Shown here: one piece after another, positions 1-8,312 of the stretch
Position numbering within the stretch: the stretch's first letter is position 1
Layout of the letters: each line of letters opens with the position of its first letter
DNA from: Roseicella frigidaeris
Lineage (GTDB): Bacteria; Pseudomonadota; Alphaproteobacteria; Acetobacterales; Acetobacteraceae
DNA length: 64,000 nucleotides
NCBI RefSeq assembly: GCF_003258945.1
Contig: NZ_QLIX01000017.1
Location: forward strand, 48,375-112,374
Reading direction: 5' to 3'
Made by a program: the position numbers and the translations under genes
The notes under the pieces: generated by a model
Told to the model about the DNA's origin: nothing
Database searches by the model: none
The model's input: only the letters and a program-made list of their open reading frames with translations

Positions 1-1
1 G

Positions 2-304
2 CAGAGCCCGCCGGTGCTGCGGGCGCCGAACGGCGTGCTGCAGGACCTGGCGGATTACTGGGCGCCCGGCCGGGAGCCCTTCTACGACCCGGCCAAGATC
101 CGCGCCCCGGTGCTGCTGGTGGTGGCGGAATGGGACCGCGACACGCCGCCGGCCATGGCGGCGACGATCTTCCCGCTGCTGACCGCGAGCCCGGGCAAGC
201 GGCTGGTGATGCTGGCCGAGGGCACCCACAGCATCGCCATGGAGCGCAACCGCGGCGCCCTGTTCCAGGCGGTGCAGGTCTTCCTCGAGGAGGCGATGGG
301 CTGA
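2..304 (+). CDS. alpha/beta hydrolase, C-terminal part (5' end outside window)
   Basis: The reading frame is open to the left edge, so this is the last ~100 residues of a longer protein. Near the C terminus it shows the layout of an alpha/beta hydrolase: a beta-strand run (APVLLVVAEWDRDTP) carrying the acidic residue position and, about 45 residues later, GTHSIAMER, where the His would be the catalytic base. The nucleophile elbow lies outside the window, so substrate cannot be inferred. It ends at TGA 302-304 and is followed by the repeat pair at 362-569. An internal GTG at 14 is unlikely to be the real start. Confidence 0.7.
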   Translation, partial: QSPPVLRAPNGVLQDLADYWAPGREPFYDPAKIRAPVLLVVAEWDRDTPPAMAATIFPLLTASPGKRLVMLAEGTHSIAMERNRGALFQAVQVFLEEAMG

Positions 305-361
305 CCCCTGGCACCAGCGGCGCGGCGGCCCCGGGGTGTTCCACCCCGGGGCACGGCAGGC

Positions 362-463
362 TAGAGCGTGATCGCCTGAGGTGGACTCACCGAAGGCGTG
401 AATCACACGACCAAACAAGGCCCTGGACCATGGTCCGCGAACCGCAGTGAGCGGATCATGGCC
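362..463. repeat. palindromic interspersed repeat, family 1, copy 1 of a tandem pair
   Basis: The unit starts AGAGCGTGATCGCCTGAGG and contains CACCGAAGGCGTGAATCACA, then CCAAACAA, then an inverted repeat built on GGACCATGGTCCGC and GCGGATCATGGCC. It is repeated almost exactly 102 bases downstream. Related copies lie at 35497-35600 and 48234-48325. No open reading frame here looks like a gene. Confidence 0.8.
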
Positions 464-569
464 TAGGGCGTGATCGCCTGAGGTGGGCGCACCGAAGGCG
501 TGAATCACACGACCAAACAACGCGCTGGACCATGGTCCGCGAACCCGAGTGAGCGGATCGTGGTCCAGC
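464..569. repeat. palindromic interspersed repeat, family 1, copy 2 of a tandem pair
   Basis: Second tandem copy, starting TAGGGCGTGATCGCCTGAGG. The 3' half folds into a stem: GGACCATGGTCCGC pairs with GCGGATCGTGGTCC with two mismatches around a short loop. It ends 25 bases before the dehydratase start codon, so the promoter of that gene lies either in the repeat or upstream of the pair. Confidence 0.8.
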
Positions 570-594
570 TTCGCCCCCCGCGGGAGAGATCGCC

Positions 595-2385
595 ATGGCC
601 GGCTCCGACCAGACCAAGAAGTCCTTCAAGCTGCGCAGCCAACGCTGGTTCGACGACCCGGAGGACCCGGGCATGACGGCGCTCTACACCGAGCGCTACC
701 TCAATTTCGGCCTGACGCGGGGCGAGCTGCAATCGGGCAAGCCGATCATCGGCATCGCCCAGACCGGCAGCGACCTCGCCCCCTGCAACCGCCACCATCT
801 CGACCTGGCGAAGCGGGTGCGGGACGGCATCATCGCCGCCGGCGGCATCCCGCTGGAGTTTCCCATCCACCCGATCCAGGAGACGGGCAAGCGGCCGACC
901 GCGGCGCTCGACCGCAACCTCGCCTATCTCTCCCTGGTCGAGGTGCTGCACGGCTATCCGCTCGACGGCGTGGTGCTGACCACCGGCTGCGACAAGACGA
1001 CGCCCGCCTGCCTGATGGGCGCGGCGACGGTGAACATCCCGGCCATCGTGCTCTCCGGCGGGCCGATGCTGGACGGGCATTTCCGCGGCCAGCTCACCGG
1101 CTCGGGCACCATCGTCTGGGCGGCGCGCAAGCAGCTCGCGGCCGGCGAGATCGACTACGAGCGCTTCATGGAGCTGGTCGCCTCCAGCGCCACCAGCGTC
1201 GGCCATTGCAACACCATGGGCACGGCGCTGTCGATGAACTCCCTGGCCGAGGCGCTGGGGATGTCCCTGCCCGGCTGCGCCGCCATCCCCGCCCCCTTCC
1301 GGGAGCGCGGGCAGATGGCCTATGCCACCGGGCGGCGCATCGTCGAGATGGTGCACGAGAACCTGCGCCCCTCCGACATCCTGACGCGCCAGGCCTTCGA
1401 GAACGCCATCGTCGCCGCCTCGGCCATCGGCGCCTCCACCAACTGCCCGCCGCACATCATCGCCATCGCCCGGCACATGGGCGTCGCGCTGACGATCGAG
1501 GACTGGGACCGCATCGGCCACGACATCCCGCTGCTGGTGGATTGCCAGCCCGCCGGCCGCTTCCTCGGCGAGGCCTTCCACCGCGCCGGCGGCGTGCCGG
1601 CGGTGATGCGGGAGCTGCTGCAGGCCGGCAAGCTCCATGGCGACGCCATGACCGTGACCGGCCGCAGCTACGCCTCCAACCTCGAGAGGCTGGAGGAGCC
1701 GGACCGCGAGGTGATCCGCGCCTATGGCAGCCCGATGAAGCAGCATGCCGGCTTCGCCATCCTCTCGGGCAACATCTTCGACAATGCGGTGATGAAGATC
1801 TCGGTCATCGACGAGAGCTTCCGGCGCCGCTTCCTCGCCGATCCGCCGAACGTCTTCGAGGGCAAGGTCGTGGTCTTCGAGGGGCCGGAGGACTACCACG
1901 ACCGCATCGAGGACCCCTCGCTCGGCATCGACGAGCGCACCGTGCTGGTGATCCGCAATTGCGGCCCGGTCGGCTATCCCGGCAGCGCCGAGGTGGTGAA
2001 CATGCAGCCCCCCGCGGCGCTGATCAAAGCCGGCATCGACACGCTGCCGACCATGGGGGATGGGCGGCAGAGCGGCACCTCCGGCAGCCCCTCCATCCTC
2101 AACATCTCGCCCGAGGCGGCGGTCGGCGGCGGCCTCGCCCTGATGAAGTCGGGCGACCCGATCCGCATCGACCTCAACACCCGCAAGGTGGACCTGCTGA
2201 TCCCGGAGGCCGAGCTGGCCGCGCGGCGCGCCGCCTGGCAGCCGCCGAAGCTGCCGAACAAGACGCCCTGGGAGGAGATCCAGCGCAGCATGGTCGGACA
2301 GCTCGGCACCGGCGCTTGCCTGGAGCCGGCGACGCTGTATCTCAACGTGCTGGAGAGCAGGGGCGAGAGTCGCCACAACCACTGA
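595..2385 (+). CDS. IlvD/EDD-family sugar-acid dehydratase
   Basis: A 596-residue dehydratase of the IlvD/Edd family, which removes water from 2,3-dihydroxy acids to give 2-keto-3-deoxy acids. The three cysteines expected to hold the Fe-S cluster are present: C64 (APCNRHH), C132 (TTGCDKTTPACL) and C205 (GHCNTMGTA). Length and motifs are closer to the pentonate/hexonate dehydratases (L-arabonate/D-xylonate type) than to IlvD proper. An SDR and an FAH hydrolase follow on the same strand, fitting a sugar-acid pathway rather than branched-chain amino acid synthesis. The ATG at 595 follows the purine-rich CGGGAGAGAT. The exact sugar acid cannot be read from sequence. Confidence 0.88.
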   Translation: MAGSDQTKKSFKLRSQRWFDDPEDPGMTALYTERYLNFGLTRGELQSGKPIIGIAQTGSDLAPCNRHHLDLAKRVRDGIIAAGGIPLEFPIHPIQETGKRPTAALDRNLAYLSLVEVLHGYPLDGVVLTTGCDKTTPACLMGAATVNIPAIVLSGGPMLDGHFRGQLTGSGTIVWAARKQLAAGEIDYERFMELVASSATSVGHCNTMGTALSMNSLAEALGMSLPGCAAIPAPFRERGQMAYATGRRIVEMVHENLRPSDILTRQAFENAIVAASAIGASTNCPPHIIAIARHMGVALTIEDWDRIGHDIPLLVDCQPAGRFLGEAFHRAGGVPAVMRELLQAGKLHGDAMTVTGRSYASNLERLEEPDREVIRAYGSPMKQHAGFAILSGNIFDNAVMKISVIDESFRRRFLADPPNVFEGKVVVFEGPEDYHDRIEDPSLGIDERTVLVIRNCGPVGYPGSAEVVNMQPPAALIKAGIDTLPTMGDGRQSGTSGSPSILNISPEAAVGGGLALMKSGDPIRIDLNTRKVDLLIPEAELAARRAAWQPPKLPNKTPWEEIQRSMVGQLGTGACLEPATLYLNVLESRGESRHNH

Positions 2386-2518
2386 TCTTCAAACGGGGGC
2401 GATTTGCGCGACGAATGACCCCCATCGACACTTCGCATTGGCAGCGCCGGGGAAATTCCCCAAATCTGGGTGTAATCGGGCGGCTATCGGGCCGCCCTCT
2501 CCCTTGAGGTCGATGTCC

Positions 2519-2779
2519 ATGTCGCGCATTTCGCTTGCCGCAGGTCTGCTGCTCGGCCTGGCCGCGGCCCCTGCCCTCGCCCAGGGCAGCGATGCCCTGC
2601 CGGGAACCCTGACGTCGCGCACCTTGCAGCAGAACCAGCGTGCCTTCCTCCCGGCGCCCCCGACGACGCAGGTGGTGCAAGGCGCCAAGCCGGCGGTGGC
2701 GAAGGACCGCCAGGCGCAGTCCGGACCGGCCGCCCGCCCTGGGCGGCGCGTGGTCCTGGCCGAGCGCTCGGCGCGATAG
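2519..2779 (+). CDS. small secreted/periplasmic protein, unknown function
   Basis: An 86-residue protein beginning MSRISLAAGLLLGLAAAPALAQ, a clear Sec signal peptide with an AxA cleavage site, followed by a hydrophilic, Ala/Pro/Gln-rich mature part and an Arg-rich tail. Two in-frame ATGs exist (2513 and 2519); the GAGG at 2506-2509 is better spaced for 2519 (9 bases against 3). It sits between the dehydratase and the SDR and is followed by a strong hairpin, so it may be its own transcription unit. I recognise no domain. Confidence 0.55.
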   Translation: MSRISLAAGLLLGLAAAPALAQGSDALPGTLTSRTLQQNQRAFLPAPPTTQVVQGAKPAVAKDRQAQSGPAARPGRRVVLAERSAR

Positions 2780-2804
2780 CACCACGCGATCCGTCCACCC
2801 GCTG

Positions 2805-2832
2805 ACGCCGCGGCCCGCCTGGGCCGCGGCGT
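2805..2832 (+). terminator. intrinsic-terminator-like hairpin
   Basis: A perfect 12-bp stem, ACGCCGCGGCCC paired with GGGCCGCGGCGT, with the four-base loop GCCT, 25 bases after the small secreted gene. The 3' side is followed by TCTGCTGT rather than a pure T run. Confidence 0.6.
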
Positions 2833-2884
2833 TCTGCTGTCCGGCCCCCGGAGCCACCGGGAGCGGAGACCGCGCCCAGCCCCA

Positions 2885-2913
2885 TTGACGCGCCGGGCGC
2901 CGCCGCGATGATG
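2885..2913 (+). promoter_or_regulatory. possible promoter of the SDR gene
   Basis: TTGACG followed by 17 bases and ATGATG, ending 29 bases before the SDR start. The -35 match is good and the -10 match is weak. The same TTGACGCGCCG string also precedes the genes at 9388 and 15301. Confidence 0.35.
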
Positions 2914-2942
2914 GCCGCCGATTCAAGGGCGGGGCGCACACC

Positions 2943-3692
2943 ATGGCGGGCAGGCTGCAGGGCAGGCGGTGCTTCGTGACGGCCGCGGGCCAGGGGATCG
3001 GCCGTGCCGCCACCCTGGCCTATGCCGCGGAGGGCGCGAGCGTACTCGCCACCGACCGCGATGCCGGCAAGCTGGCCGGGCTGGAGGCGGCCGGCATCGA
3101 GACCCAGGCGCTCGACGTGCTGGACGATGCCGCCGTCGCCGCGGCCATCGCCGGCGCCGGGCCGCTCGACATCCTGTTCAACTGCGCCGGCTTCGTGCAC
3201 CAGAACACGGTCGAGAGCTGCACCGATGGCGACTGGGACTTCGCCTTCGCCCTCAATGTGCGGGCGATGTGGCAGACCATCCGCGCCGCCCTGCCGGGCA
3301 TGCTCGAGAAAGGCGGCGGCGCCATCGTCAACATGGCCTCCGCCTGCTCCTCGGTGAAGGGCGCGCCGAACCGCTTCCTCTACGGCACCACCAAGGCCGC
3401 CGTGATCGGGCTGACCAAGTCGGTGGCGACCGACTACGTCACCCGCGGCATCCGCTGCAACGCGGTCTGCCCCGGCACGGTGGACACGCCGAGCCTCGGC
3501 GAGCGCATCGCCGCCAATGCCGCGGCGGCGGGCGGGCTGGAGCAGGCGCGCGGCGCCTTCGTCGCCCGCCAGGCCATGGGGCGGCTTGCCACCGCCGAGG
3601 AGATCGCGGCGCTCGTCCTCTACCTCTCCACCCCGGAGAGCACCTTCGTCACCGGCCAGGCCGTCGTCATCGACGGCGGCTGGACGCTGTAG
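2943..3692 (+). CDS. SDR-family dehydrogenase, probably of a 2-keto-3-deoxy sugar acid
   Basis: A 249-residue classical short-chain dehydrogenase. The nucleotide-binding loop is TAAGQGIG (residues 13-20), NCAG at 80-83 is the structural NNAG variant, and S133, Y147 and K151 (YGTTK) form the active site; the C-terminal GQAVVIDGGW is typical. Its style resembles the BDH2/DHRS6-like group that includes 2-keto-3-deoxy-L-fuconate and -rhamnonate 4-dehydrogenases. Lying between a sugar-acid dehydratase and an FAH-type hydrolase, it is well placed to oxidise C4 of a 2-keto-3-deoxy acid to the 2,4-diketo acid. That assignment comes from context. Confidence 0.85.
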   Translation: MAGRLQGRRCFVTAAGQGIGRAATLAYAAEGASVLATDRDAGKLAGLEAAGIETQALDVLDDAAVAAAIAGAGPLDILFNCAGFVHQNTVESCTDGDWDFAFALNVRAMWQTIRAALPGMLEKGGGAIVNMASACSSVKGAPNRFLYGTTKAAVIGLTKSVATDYVTRGIRCNAVCPGTVDTPSLGERIAANAAAAGGLEQARGAFVARQAMGRLATAEEIAALVLYLSTPESTFVTGQAVVIDGGWTL

Positions 3693-3761
3693 CTTGCGCG
3701 CCGGCGTAAGGCCGCCACACCAACCCTTTGCGCCGGCGCGAGACATCGCAAGGAGACTGCA

Positions 3762-4610
3762 ATGAAACTGCTGCGCTACGGGCCCGCCGGCCAGGAGAAG
3801 CCGGGGCTGCTCGACGCCTCGGGCACCATCCGCGACCTCTCGGGCATCGTCCCGGACCTCGCGGGCGAGGCGCTGTCGCCGGCCGGGCTGGCGAAGCTCG
3901 CGGCCCTCGACCCGGCCAGCCTGCCCGCCGTGCCCGGCACGCCGCGCCTCGGGCCGCCCATCAGCGGCATGAAGAACCTGGTCTGCATCGGGCTGAACTA
4001 TGCCGACCATGCCGCCGAGACCGGCGCGCCGGTGCCGAAGGAGCCGATCGTCTTCCTGAAGTCGCTCGGCGCCCTCTGCGGCCCGAATGACGACGTCATC
4101 ATCCCGAAGAACAGCGTGAAGACCGACTGGGAGGTCGAGCTCTGCATCGTCATCGGCAGCCGCGCCAAATGCGTCGCCGAGGAGCAGGCTCTGGAGCATG
4201 TCGCGGGCTATGCCGTCGGCAACGACGTCTCCGAGCGCGAATGGCAGATCGAGCGCGGCGGCTCCTGGGACAAGGGCAAGGGCTGCGACACCTTCGGCCC
4301 GGTCGGCCCCTGGCTGGTGACGAAGGACGAGGTGCCGGACCCGCAGAACCTCTCGATGTTCCTCGATATCGACGGCAAGCGGATGCAGAACGGCTCGACG
4401 CGGACGATGATCTTCGGGGTGAAGACCGTCGTCAGCTATGTCTCGCACATGATCACGCTGCATCCGGGCGACGTCATCTTCACCGGCACGCCGCCCGGCG
4501 TCGGCCTCGGCATGAAGCCGCCGGTCTTCCTGAAGGCGGGGCAGACCATGACGCTCGGCATCGAGGGGCTGGGCGAGCAGATGCAGAAGACGGTCGCCTA
4601 CCAGGGCTGA
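3762..4610 (+). CDS. FAH-family hydrolase (2,4-diketo-3-deoxy sugar-acid hydrolase-like)
   Basis: A 282-residue fumarylacetoacetate-hydrolase-family protein. The core has CIGLNYADHAAE (75-86), DWEVEL with metal ligands E124 and E126, and GYAVGNDVSERE with D155. GDVIFTGTPPGVGLG is the family's C-terminal loop. In diketo-hydrolase pathways this type cleaves 2,4-diketo-3-deoxy-L-fuconate or -rhamnonate to pyruvate and lactate, matching the dehydratase and SDR just upstream. An AAGGAG Shine-Dalgarno sequence precedes the ATG at 3762. Other FAH members act on aromatic catabolites, so the substrate stays inferred. Confidence 0.87.
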   Translation: MKLLRYGPAGQEKPGLLDASGTIRDLSGIVPDLAGEALSPAGLAKLAALDPASLPAVPGTPRLGPPISGMKNLVCIGLNYADHAAETGAPVPKEPIVFLKSLGALCGPNDDVIIPKNSVKTDWEVELCIVIGSRAKCVAEEQALEHVAGYAVGNDVSEREWQIERGGSWDKGKGCDTFGPVGPWLVTKDEVPDPQNLSMFLDIDGKRMQNGSTRTMIFGVKTVVSYVSHMITLHPGDVIFTGTPPGVGLGMKPPVFLKAGQTMTLGIEGLGEQMQKTVAYQG

Positions 4611-4622
4611 CCGCGGCGGAGC

Positions 4623-4737
4623 GGGTCGCCGCCCGTTGCCCTGCCGAGGCTTCGCCTCGGCAGGCTGCGACGCACCCCGGGCCAGAAGGGAACCACGGGG
4701 CCCCCGCGACGGCGCGCAGCGACGTCGTGGGGATCAC
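4623..4737. repeat. composite palindromic repeat, family 2
   Basis: Contains the 4641-4663 hairpin, then the GC-rich palindrome GGGGCCCCCGCGACGGCGCG continuing to GACGTCGTGGGG (4697-4732). In reverse orientation the same modules occur at 53814-53963 and 63692-63845. It fills the gap between two convergent 3' ends. Confidence 0.7.
4641..4663. terminator. bidirectional terminator-like hairpin (repeat family 2)
   Basis: CTGCCGAGGC, loop TTC, GCCTCGGCAG: a perfect 10-bp stem between the convergent FAH and UxaA genes. It belongs to the composite repeat that extends to about 4737. Confidence 0.6.
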
Positions 4738-4739
4738 GA

Positions 4740-6272
4740 TTACATCGTCGCGCCGAGGACCCAGGGGGCGAATTCGGCGGCGCCGAAATCGAAGCTCTCG
4801 CTCTTGGTGCGCCGGCCGCCCGCGGTCTCCAGCATCAGCCGGAAGATGCGCTCGCCCACCTGCTGCACCGTCTCCTCGCCGGTGACGATGGTGCCGCAAT
4901 TGACGTCCATGTCCTCCTCCATCCGCTCATACATCGGCGTGTTGGTCGCCAGCTTGATGGAGGGGGTAGGCTTGCAGCCGAAGACGCTGCCGCGGCCGGT
5001 GGTGAAGCAGAGCAGGTTGGCCCCGCCCGCCACCTGGCCGGTGGCGCCGACCGGGTCGTAGCCGGGCGTGTCCATGAAGACGAAGCCCTTCTTCGTCACC
5101 GGCTCGGCATAGCGCACGACATCGACGAGGTTGGTGCTGCCCGCCTTGGCCATGGCGCCGAGCGATTTCTCGAGGATGGTGGTCAGCCCGCCGAGCTTGT
5201 TGCCGGGCGAGGGGTTGGCATCCATCTCGGCGCCCTCGCGGCGCGTGTACTCCTCCCACCAGTGCATGACATCGACCAGCTTCTGCCCCACCTCGGGGGA
5301 GACGGCGCGACGGGTGAAGAGGTGCTCGGCGCCGTAGGTCTCGGGCGATTCGCTCAGGATCACCGTGCCGCCATGGCGCACGACGAGGTCGGAAGCGGCG
5401 CCGAGGGCGGGGTTGGCGGTGATGCCGGAATAGCCGTCCGAGCCGCCGCATTGCAGGGCGACGCAGAGCTCGCTCGCCGGCACCGTCTCGCGCCGCACGG
5501 CATTGGCCTCGCCCAGCACCTCGCGGACGAAGTCGATCCCCGCCTGCACGGTCTTGCGGGTGCCGCCCATCTCCTGGATCGCCATGTTGCGCAGCCGTCC
5601 GGCGAGCTTCTGCTCCTCCAGCAGCCCGCCGATCTGGTTCACCTCGCAGCCGAGGCCGATGGCGATGACATGGCTGAAATTGGCGTGCCGCGCGAAGCCG
5701 CCGAGGGTGCGGCGCAGCAGCGTCAGGGGCTCGCCCTGGGTCATGCCACAGCCGGTCTTGTGGGTGAGCGCCACCACCCCGTCCACATTCGGCCAGGCCG
5801 CCAGCGGGTCCTCGCCGGTGAGCGGGTTGCGGCGGAAGGCCAACGCGATGAGCTCGGCCGCATGCGCCGAGCAGTTCACGCTGGTGATGATGCCGATGTA
5901 GTTGCGCGTCGCCACCCGCCCATCGGCGCGGCGGATGCCCTGGAAGGTGGCGGGCACCGGCACCGGCTCGGTCGGCCGGGCATCCTGGCCGAAGGCGTAG
6001 TCGCGGGCGAAGTCACCCATGGCGAGGTTGTGGGTATGCACCCATTGGCCGGGCGCGATGGCCTCGGTGGCGAAGCCGATGATCTGGCCGTAGCGCCGCA
6101 CCGGCTCGCCCTTGGCATGCGGCCGCACCGCGATCTTGTGGCCGGCCGGGATCCGCACCGCGGTTGCGACGCCGCCCCCGACCGGCGTGCCCGGGGGCAG
6201 GACCTGGCGGGCGATGACGACGCCATCCTCGGGGTTGAGTCGGATGACCGGCGGCTGGGTAACAGCGTCCAT
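4740..6272 (-). CDS. UxaA/GarD-family altronate/galactarate-type dehydratase
   Basis: A 510-residue protein combining an N-terminal SAF-like domain (roughly residues 1-95, DGVVIARQVLPPGT at the start) with the large UxaA/GarD domain (ATRNYIGIITSVNCSAHAA at about 120-140, THKTGCGM, LGCEVNQI, ALQCGGSDGYSGITANPALG, GCKPTPSIKLATN). The family dehydrates altronate, galactarate and related aldonic acids using iron. It points toward the dehydratase/SDR/FAH set, giving the locus two unrelated sugar-acid dehydratases. ATG at 6272; the gap upstream is filled by hairpin repeats. The precise substrate is unknown. Confidence 0.88.
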   Translation of the reverse strand: MDAVTQPPVIRLNPEDGVVIARQVLPPGTPVGGGVATAVRIPAGHKIAVRPHAKGEPVRRYGQIIGFATEAIAPGQWVHTHNLAMGDFARDYAFGQDARPTEPVPVPATFQGIRRADGRVATRNYIGIITSVNCSAHAAELIALAFRRNPLTGEDPLAAWPNVDGVVALTHKTGCGMTQGEPLTLLRRTLGGFARHANFSHVIAIGLGCEVNQIGGLLEEQKLAGRLRNMAIQEMGGTRKTVQAGIDFVREVLGEANAVRRETVPASELCVALQCGGSDGYSGITANPALGAASDLVVRHGGTVILSESPETYGAEHLFTRRAVSPEVGQKLVDVMHWWEEYTRREGAEMDANPSPGNKLGGLTTILEKSLGAMAKAGSTNLVDVVRYAEPVTKKGFVFMDTPGYDPVGATGQVAGGANLLCFTTGRGSVFGCKPTPSIKLATNTPMYERMEEDMDVNCGTIVTGEETVQQVGERIFRLMLETAGGRRTKSESFDFGAAEFAPWVLGATM

Positions 6273-6301
6273 GGCGGGCTCTCCCTTGCGGGCGTCACTC
6301 T

Positions 6302-6350
6302 AGAGCAGATCCCGATCAGGTGGCCTCACCTGATCGGGTGAAGATGCTCT
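6302..6350. repeat. nested hairpin repeat module A
   Basis: AGAGCA pairs with TGCTCT on the outside; inside, CCCGATCAGGT (6311-6321) pairs perfectly with ACCTGATCGGG (6328-6338). Almost the same module is at 48129-48176. It lies upstream of the UxaA-family gene and downstream of the Na/Pi cotransporter gene, both on the minus strand. Confidence 0.75.
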
Positions 6351-6362
6351 GAAAACAATAGT

Positions 6363-6406
6363 CTAGGGCACCTCCCCTGAACCGGTGTTCAGGGGAGGTG
6401 CCCTAG
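6363..6406. repeat. perfect 20-bp inverted repeat
   Basis: Arms CTAGGGCACCTCCCCTGAAC and its exact complement, loop CGGT. It follows module A in the same order as an imperfect hairpin follows the module A copy at 48129. It could stop transcription from the Na/Pi gene before the UxaA gene. Confidence 0.8.
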
Positions 6407-6526
6407 AGTGGATCGGGCAGGGCTGCGAACGGCCCCGAGCGCCGCCGCCCCTCTCGGATGCCCTTCCCCGGGACCGTCGCCACCCGTGGCCCTGGCACGG
6501 CTTTGCCGCGCCGGGAGCGAGTCCTG

Positions 6527-6560
6527 ACCCGCGGCGGCGCGCAGCGACGCCGTGGCGAGG
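6527..6560. repeat. degenerate family 2 palindrome
   Basis: ACCCGCGGCGGCGCGCAGCG followed by ACGCCGTGGCGAGG resembles the family 2 palindrome and abuts the stop codon of the Na/Pi cotransporter gene. Confidence 0.4.
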
Positions 6561-6562
6561 TC

Positions 6563-8230
6563 TCAGGCGCCTTCCGGCAGCTCGTTCTCCACCAGGCCGG
6601 GATCGGCGGCCAGCCGGCTCGACAGCAGCTCGCCGCGCCGCTCCAGCAGCGGATGCGCCACCAGGGCGAAATGCGCGCCGACGCGGCGGAGGTCCCGCAC
6701 CGCATCCAGCAGCAGCCCGGCGGCGCTGCCCTCGCCCTCGGAGAGTCGCCGCGCCGCCTCCCGCTCCGCCTCGCGCAGCCCCTCCTTGCCGCGCACCAGG
6801 GCGCGGGCCGCCTCGGCATCCTCCAGCATGAAGACCGCAATCGCCAGGCGGAGCTGCTCCTGCAACGTTGCGTGCAGCGTCAGCACCTCCTGCAGCGCCT
6901 CGCCCTCCAGCGCGCCGTCGCGCCGCTGCCGCTTGGCGGCGTGGCGCAGCAGGTCGCGCTCGATCACGTCGGCGGCGTGCTCGAGCGCGATGGCGAAGGC
7001 CTGCACCTCCTGCAGCCGCCGCGATTCCTCCTCGCCCAGCGCCTCGCGCGGGATGCGGCCGAGATAGGCATGCACCGCGCGGTGCAGCCGGTCGATCACG
7101 TCGTCCAGCCGCGCCGCCGCCTTGGCCGCGTCGCGGTCGGTGTCGCGGAAGGCTTCCGACGAGCCGCGCAGCATCGCCTCCACCTGGTCGGCCATCCGCA
7201 GCACCTCGCGCGCCGCATTCGCCAGCGCCACCGAGGGGGTGCGGAGCGCCGCCTCGTCCAGGTAGCGTGGCGCCGCCGGATCGGCGGCGGTGCGGTCGGG
7301 CAGCAGGCGCCGCAGCAGCCGCGCCAGGGCCGGCAGCAGCGGCAGGGTCAGCAGGGCGGTCGCCAGGTTGAAGCCGAGATGCGCATTGGCCACCAGCCGC
7401 GCTGGCGCCGGATCGAGCAGCCGCAGCAGGGCGACGGCCTGCGGCAGCAAGGCGAGGCCGATCGCCACGCCGGCCAGCCGGTTCAGCAGGTTGCCCATCG
7501 GCACCCGCAGCCGCGCCGGGTCCTCGCGGTCGCCCCCGGCCTCCAGCAGCGGGTTCAGCGCGCTGCCGAGATTGGCGCCCAGCACCATGGCGACCGCCGC
7601 CTCGGGCGAGGCGACGCCGCTGCCGGCGAGCGAGGCGACGAAGAGCACGCCGGCGACGCTGGAATGCGCCGCCCAGGAGATCACCGCCGCCAGCAGCAGG
7701 TTGGGCAGCGGCTGGTCGGCCAGGGCGGTGAGCAGCATGCGCAGCGTCGGCGAGGCCTCGACCGGCGCCATGCTGGCCAGCATCAGGCGCAGCGAGAGCA
7801 GCATCAGCCCGAGGCCGATGGCGACCCGGCCGAGATCGCGCGTCCGGGTGCGCTGGCCGCGGCGGAAGGCGACCACGCCGACCAGCACCAGCGCCGGAAA
7901 GACCGCCGAGACGTCGAAGGAGAGAAGCTGGACGATGAGCGCGGTGCCGACATTGGCGCCCAGCATCGCCCCCAGCGCCGACGCCAGCGCCACCGCCCCG
8001 GCGGCGGCGAAGGAGCCGACCATCAGGGCCGTGGCGGTGCTGCTCTGCAACACGGCGGTGACGCCGAGGCCGGCGAGGAAGGCGCGCAGCGGGTTGCCGA
8101 GCGCCAGGCCGAGGGCGTGGCGCAGCCGGCTGCCGAAGGCGCGCTGCACGCCGCTCTGCACCATGTGCAGGCCCCAGAGCAGCAGCGCCGCCTCGCCCGC
8201 CAGTTCCACGAGCAGCCTGGCCTCGTGCAT
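6563..8230 (-). CDS. Na/Pi cotransporter family protein (NptA/YjbB type)
   Basis: A 555-residue inner-membrane protein. The first ~300 residues hold many hydrophobic segments and the two inverted family repeats: QSSTATALMVG at 62-72 and the second AAHSSVAGVLFV. GAMLGANVGTALIVQ and MVLGANLGSALNP are the matching glycine-rich turns. The C-terminal ~200 residues are helical and PhoU-like (DDVIDRLHRAVHAYL). The family moves inorganic phosphate with sodium. It stands alone, without pst or pho genes. The ATG at 8230 opens directly into the first membrane segment. Confidence 0.88.
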   Translation of the reverse strand: MHEARLLVELAGEAALLLWGLHMVQSGVQRAFGSRLRHALGLALGNPLRAFLAGLGVTAVLQSSTATALMVGSFAAAGAVALASALGAMLGANVGTALIVQLLSFDVSAVFPALVLVGVVAFRRGQRTRTRDLGRVAIGLGLMLLSLRLMLASMAPVEASPTLRMLLTALADQPLPNLLLAAVISWAAHSSVAGVLFVASLAGSGVASPEAAVAMVLGANLGSALNPLLEAGGDREDPARLRVPMGNLLNRLAGVAIGLALLPQAVALLRLLDPAPARLVANAHLGFNLATALLTLPLLPALARLLRRLLPDRTAADPAAPRYLDEAALRTPSVALANAAREVLRMADQVEAMLRGSSEAFRDTDRDAAKAAARLDDVIDRLHRAVHAYLGRIPREALGEEESRRLQEVQAFAIALEHAADVIERDLLRHAAKRQRRDGALEGEALQEVLTLHATLQEQLRLAIAVFMLEDAEAARALVRGKEGLREAEREAARRLSEGEGSAAGLLLDAVRDLRRVGAHFALVAHPLLERRGELLSSRLAADPGLVENELPEGA

Positions 8231-8312
8231 CGTCGCCCGTTACCTCCTACCGCAGGACTCTTCATCCTAGCGGTTGTGCGGCCGGCGTCGCCTCAAGGCT
8301 TCCGGCGCGGGG

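Noticed and set aside
505..2382. A 625-residue open frame on the minus strand opposite the dehydratase
   Set aside because: High GC keeps antisense frames open. This one is Arg/Gly/Ala/His-rich without domain patterns, while the plus-strand protein has all IlvD/EDD motifs.
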